DNA of 64,000 nucleotides from Escarpia spicata (lineage: Eukaryota > Annelida > Polychaeta > Sabellida > Siboglinidae), in assembly GCA_963995525.1 (NCBI GenBank), contig OZ023211.1, positions 55,104,564 to 55,168,563 of the forward strand, read 5' to 3'. The translations under genes were made by a program, and so were the position numbers. The notes below the pieces were generated by a model. That model was not told the DNA's origin. It made no database searches and worked only from the letters and a program-made list of their open reading frames with translations. Of the stretch, positions 59,616 through 64,000 are shown in pieces (the stretch's first letter is position 1; the number at the start of each line of letters is the position of its first letter).

Positions 59616-59646
59616 TATATATATATATATAGGTAAGTATATATAT

Positions 59647-59850
59647 TGCCGACATCCGACTCATTTCGTTAAGATGAGTCACATATGTATTAAAAACACT
59701 GACTATTAAAATGTGTTTTAATAAAACTTTTGTTGTTGAAATTTAAGTATTTCTGGTGGAAACAGTATGCTTACATGACAGTGTGCCACGTTCGACCTCA
59801 GGTCCAAAGCCATGATGACAGCGTATTGACATTAGAGGCTCTGCCCCTGT
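59647..59850 (+). repeat. ~204-bp duplicated block, copy 2
   Basis: Almost exact repeat of 57453-57656, starting shortly after the AT palindrome at the SINE end (59609-59638). The identity indicates recent duplication or mobility of an unknown element. Confidence 0.93.
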
Positions 59851-60099
59851 ATGATGATTCACTGGAAATTTGTATTTTAAAGATGGACAAACTCGGAATG
59901 CAACCTTAAAAGTATACCTGTGTACTTGCCATAGAATGGTTCAGATGTAAGACTAAGTTTGAGCAACATTGTTTACTTTTAGCCACTTCTTATTGATTTT
60001 GTTTATATTTTAATGACACGTACATTTTCTTATTAATTTATTAACATGATTTTATGATAAATACACGTGGTAAAACAGCCTTAAATGAGATTGAAGTAC

Positions 60100-60156
60100 C
60101 TGTGTTCGGTAGGCCGGCAGAGCCGTCTCCTTGTGTCTGGGTGTCACCTTCACCTC
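60100..60156 (-). CDS. EAPP: EAPP exon: short Gly-rich linker
   Basis: A 57-nt exon with acceptor ttgtttatttgcag|GAG and donor ACACAG|GTACTT on the - strand. In the phase set by the preceding exon it reads GEGDTQTQGDGSAGLPNT with no stop, then hands over one base so that the next exon begins with a Gly codon. Human EAPP has a similarly non-conserved Gly/Ser-rich linker here. Support comes from splice signals and phase rather than residue conservation. Confidence 0.75.
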
Positions 60157-60718
60157 CTGCAAATAAACAAAATCTTCTCATTGCATACCTTCTACAAGTA
60201 GGAAAATAGTATCTAACTATAGTGTATGTCTGTATGTGGAGGTTTTCCTAATACACAGCTGGCATCTTGGGCGCCAACCTTTCACGGATTCATCTGCAAT
60301 CCCCTAGAAGAAAAGTAACACCTTTACCTTTTTAAAATCTGCTGGTGGTTAAGGGGTCTTGCTTGTTAAACAATCGATACATGTTTTTTGCGATTATATA
60401 TAATATATAGGAGGTCAAGAAATTGTTGGAATTTTTGGTTTGTTTGATTTCATAGGGAATAACTGGTTTCGAAGACGACTAAGAAATGATTACACACTTA
60501 ACACTGGTTTCTAAGAGGAATATGAAATTATTTCATACTTAAGACTAGATTATAAGAAGAAATGGTTACTCATATTAAACTGGATTCTAAGATGTAGAAC
60601 AAATCAATATAAACTTTAAGACTGGATTCTCAGACGAAGACAAATAAATACACGTGTACACGGTTACAACTGGCTTCTAAGATCATAGGTAAGATGACAT
60701 GAACAAAGAAATACGCAC

Positions 60719-60885
60719 TTAAACTGTGTTTCTCTTCTATTTCCCGCACAGTCTGGTCCAGCTCAGCTTCCATTTCTTTCTCAAAGTCATCTTCTGATGA
60801 TGAGTCTTGGCCAAGACTCTTTCTCCGCAGCCGTCGTTTTTGTTCTGGTGTCCCATGAAGTATCACATCGATGTCATCATCAGAA
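60719..60885 (-). CDS. EAPP: EAPP exon: acidic N-terminal region
   Basis: The acceptor on the - strand is tcttcctgtag|T. After one base completing a Ser codon it reads SDDDIDVILHGTPEQKRRLR, then SSSEDDFEKEMEAELDQT and REIEEKHSL. This matches the conserved EAPP block (human SEDEVDVLLHGTPDQKRKL and SSSEDEFEKEMEAELNST). The donor chosen is TTTAA|GTGCGT (exon end 60719); the alternative ACA|GTTTAA (end 60725) keeps the same phase but has a poorer consensus. The Ser/Asp/Glu cluster is typical of CK2-type phosphorylation sites. Confidence 0.9.
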
Positions 60886-60938
60886 CTACAGGAAGACAGA
60901 CACATTGTAGATTAAGTTACAACATACAGGACAAGTGT

Positions 60939-61210
60939 GTGGGGCACTGTGGCATAGTGTTTGGAACAGTCGCCTCTCATTCCATCTGTTACTGTGTGTG
61001 TAGTTTTCTTTGTTTGCGGTTTTCACTTGGAAATGATAATTTTGTTTATCCTACATTGCATCAGTTCATTCAGCTGTATAGATGAGTACCTGGCTATAGA
61101 CAGTGGTGGATGCTAATGAACATGTAGTGGTGTTTGAATGAACTGGTCTGAGAGGGGAAGTGTATTGTACTTTGAGGTCTCCCACTGACAGGATACTGCA
61201 CCTATCTAAC
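60939..61210 (+). mobile_element. SINE, diverged copy
   Basis: Recognised by gggcactgtggcatagtgtt at the head, the central gcatcagttcattcagctgt with gatgagtacctggctatag, and the tail gacaggatactgcacctatc. The B-box is eroded. It lies just 5' (on the - strand) of the first EAPP exon seen. Confidence 0.7.
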
Positions 61211-61254
61211 TTTAATGAAGTCATTATGTCACACATAATATAAATATAACGTAA

Positions 61255-61256
61255 TT

Positions 61257-61347
<91 letters not shown>

Positions 61348-61835
61348 ATGTATATAAGTATGTATATATGTATGCACATATGTGTGTATGTATGTATCAT
61401 TGTATGTATGCACGCATACACGTATGTATGTAAATGTATGTATGTAAATGCATGTAAGTATGTATGCATATATTTACATGAATTTATGTATGTACGTATG
61501 TATGCATGTATGTATGCACACATGCGCATATGTATGTATGTATGTATATATATATATGTATGCATGTATGCATGTATGTGTGTATGTATGTATCATTGTA
61601 TGTATGTATGTATGTATGTATGTATGTATGTATGTATGTATGTATGTATGTATGTATGTATGTATGTATGCATGCATACATGTATGTCAGTAAATGTATG
61701 TATGTAAATGCATGTATGTAAGTATGTATGCATACATTTATATGAATTTATGTATGTATATATGCATGCATGTATGTATGTATGCACACATGCACATATG
61801 TATGTATGTATGCATGCATGCATGTATCCTTTACG
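61255..61835 (+). repeat. (TG)n followed by long (TATG)n microsatellite
   Basis: (GT)n at 61257-61330 then imperfect (TATG)n to about 61835, with internally repeated longer segments (tgaatttatgtatgta blocks near 61480 and 61745). All open frames here (runs of CVCV, YVCM, HTYI) are artefacts. Confidence 0.97.
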
Positions 61836-64000
61836 TATTTTTGCTGTATACGTATGTCTCCTGCCAGACTTGTTGCGTTTTGGCACCAAACTTTGAGGGG
61901 TTAATCAATAGCTCCAAGAAGAATCATCTCTAGGATACATCCCACTATTTCACTTTCTTCAAACAATCATAGAAAACATGCATAACATTGCCAATAACTA
62001 TTCCAAATTGAGTAACCTTCATCAAATGTCCAAACATGAATACTTTGTGAAATCACCCTGCGACTGTGTGTAGCATCCTCTAGTACATGTATACTCTCCA
62101 ATAATAGACTCAGTTACCTTGTTACTAATCTAAACTTGAAAACAACAGCACACATCCCCTTACGATCTACGAACTTAGCCCTTCTAACATGTGGATATTT
62201 TTGCTAGTTCCAATAATCAAACATATATCAATGATCACAATTAAAACAAATGCAAAGATGTGATGAACTAATAATATATAACATATTTACCACATGAAGC
62301 CTCGCCCAGGCCCCGGGTTAAAGGCCTTGGATCAAGTCTACTTACTACTGTTTCAAAGCATAGGTGACTTTGTTCACCCACACAGCAGTAAAAACACAGG
62401 TCATCTGGGGCTTATCCAGAGACACATCTGCCTGTCTTCAAGACTGGCAGATGACTGGCCAAGATGGGCGATTACAATGGATAGAATATAGAGGGGGCCA
62501 GCTGGCCACTAGACTAACTAATAGATCCAAATCTTGGGGCCACATTAATGACTATCATTGGCAGCACTGGTAGTGAAACAACTAGACTGGATTAAATATA
62601 TGGCTCAAATGACACTGGTTTGCCAATGAAAAAACTAAACTGGTCAATAATGGCTGTGACTGCCATGACTGGCCGCCACGCAGGCCGTTCGCTTGATAAA
62701 AGGCACACTTTTTATTAATTAAAGACTGTCTAAGTCTTGTCACCATTGGCCAGTTGCACTAAACATAACTACACTGGGCAGCAAGCATATTTCGCATAGT
62801 GCTCTTGCTCGTGTATGAACAAAGACCTGGAAAAAGGTGGGCAAACTACTGTAATAATATATTTATATCTAGTTTCCTGTGAGAATGAGTGCTTTCTACT
62901 ACCTAATCTACACAGTTCCATCACTGATATTGTTGCTCTAAGTCCCACTGAGTAGGCTCTTTCTAGCATTCTTAAAAAAATACAAGAACATTACAACTAT
63001 TATAAACTGAACATATAAGTGCTAGTACAACAATAGTCAGACTTTTGTAAACTGGGCAACATTTAATCCTTGTAGAAGAATCATTGCACTACAAGACTTC
63101 AATGGGCACTGCATCAGATGGAGCAATAACGTTTGCATCAAATATTTTTTGTCTGAGCTCAATATAACAATATCTGAAGTAGAAACTGTCAGGAGGAGAA
63201 TCACCATAAAAGATATTCTATACAAAAAAGGTGTACTTGCATACAGGGCCTACAGGCCTGGGGTAATAGTAATGATTACATATATTCAAGTAATAGTAAC
63301 AGGTGGAACAAAATCCAGTGTAATTGTAATAGGAAGCAATGTAATAAAAATTGACCTATTACTTTAGTATTATTATTGCTGTCTGGCTGAATGCTTGGTA
63401 AAGGGATTCAATGGTGCTTTGAAGCCTGTATCAACTGGGCTTTTCACACAAGCCAATGGATTTAGTGGTTGCCAGCACACCATTGCTCCTAAACTATCAC
63501 GGGTGTGAAAACCATCCTGACTAATGGATTTGTACCAGTGAGTCAGTAAAAAAACTGTGACAAAATTGTCCACCAAGCAGCAGTAGTGCAGTATGGTTTA
63601 AACTATAATTACACTGATTATAATCCAACAAATTAAGTGACAGAGATTGCTTTTTGTCTTTCATTCCAGTATGGTATTGAAAAGTACAATATGTTCTATC
63701 CTTTGACAGTGTAGTTAGCAGGTAATACTAAATTAAGTAGATATGACCTCTATATGAATAGAGGTAAACATGAATTAACTTGCGGACTGGGGCACAGTAA
63801 ATAGAAATATTGGCTTGGCTAAAAAAGTATATACACTGTATATCACTCATGTCCCATACCAACACTGATCTACACCGATGTGAATTGTAATCCTGAGCCA
63901 CACCTGGGCACAAAGACAAGTAACTGTGCATCACAGCAGTGTGTAATTCACTGTAGGGTCAAAGGTGACAACAATCTTGATATTTGCATCTCAAAAAATT
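61836..64000. other. Right-end non-coding sequence
   Basis: Besides repeat copy 3 (62411-62690) no gene is seen. The missing EAPP N-terminal exon was looked for on the - strand and not found. Confidence 0.45.
62411..62690 (-). repeat. Interspersed repeat, copy 3 of 3
   Basis: Reverse-strand copy: cagatgactggccaagatgg, gcagcactggtagtgaaaca and caataatggctgtgactgcc match the complement of the other two copies. Confidence 0.8.

Larger units (their letters stand above)
54449..60885 (-). other. EAPP: EAPP gene locus (E2F-associated phosphoprotein), 5' exon not seen
   Basis: Four - strand exons with consistent phases (1+165+1, 2+54+1, 2+204+2, 1+261 to stop) give about 230 residues; human EAPP has 285, so only the N-terminal segment is missing. 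It would be encoded above 60885 or past the window edge; no DDYDPY-like exon was found up to 64000. EAPP is a nuclear phosphoprotein that binds activating E2Fs and modulates their transcriptional output (family knowledge). The last intron (58513-54711) contains a Jockey-like LINE fragment, a mobile-looking exon and a duplicated block. Some exon edges follow phase logic, and the donor of the first exon is ambiguous by 6 nt. Confidence 0.93.

Noticed and set aside
61066..61933. Many His/Thr/Tyr or Cys/Val/Met ORFs
   Set aside because: (TG)n/(TATG)n microsatellite translation.

Overview
This is nuclear DNA from an invertebrate animal, probably marine. It has large introns with GT-AG splice sites, abundant minisatellites, tRNA-derived SINEs, decayed non-LTR retrotransposons and small terminal-inverted-repeat elements. 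Phylum cannot be fixed from the sequence: the two genes are broadly bilaterian, and the repeats suggest a mollusc, another lophotrochozoan or an invertebrate deuterostome. There are no bacterial operons, rRNA genes, free-standing tRNA genes or CRISPR arrays.

Two protein-coding genes are well supported, and they converge. On the + strand is a SPRED-family gene (Sprouty-related EVH1-domain inhibitor of Ras/MAPK signalling). Four exons were found (33115-33292, 35809-35977, 44634-44698, 45882-46811) with compatible splice phases, encoding the EVH1 domain, a Ser/Thr-rich linker and the complete cysteine-rich Sprouty domain. The first coding exon with the start Met was not located. On the - strand is EAPP (E2F-associated phosphoprotein), with four exons (60885-60719, 60156-60100, 58721-58514, 54710-54449) in consistent phases up to the stop. 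Its N-terminal exon lies beyond the right edge or was not recognised. A third candidate, a 48-codon acidic open exon with a good splice donor (56357-56213, - strand), sits inside the last EAPP intron and resembles the first exon of an unknown gene or mobile element.

From 1 to 33 kb there is no supported host gene. This part holds an inverted-repeat-flanked, 5'-truncated LINE (3.8-5.3 kb), a recent 1.1-kb tandem duplication (6.4-8.7 kb), a degraded RT remnant (11.5-12.2 kb), SINE copies and large minisatellites: 24 bp at 18.7 kb, 32/64 bp at 24 kb, 84/87 bp at 25.5-27.6 kb and 76 bp x7 at 29.5 kb. The SPRED introns and 3' side carry more arrays (37 bp inside a TA-flanked transposon-like element at 39.3-40.1 kb; 30 bp at 47.3-48.2 kb). 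The 50-57 kb interval holds two LINE fragments, a TTAA-flanked MITE, a 0.5-kb foldback and a cluster of CTCF-like motifs. The right end has SINEs, a long (TG)n/(TATG)n tract and a third copy of an interspersed repeat.

The two host genes do not form a pathway together. SPRED would act at the membrane and cytoplasm on Ras-ERK signalling, EAPP in the nucleus on E2F-linked transcription. Most of the unusual material is repeat biology: minisatellites nested in transposons, unit lengths divisible by three that create long spurious ORFs, and possible regulatory blocks (CTCF-like cluster, homeobox-site-rich intronic segments, CpG-rich islets). Nothing in the window clearly qualifies as a new multi-gene system.
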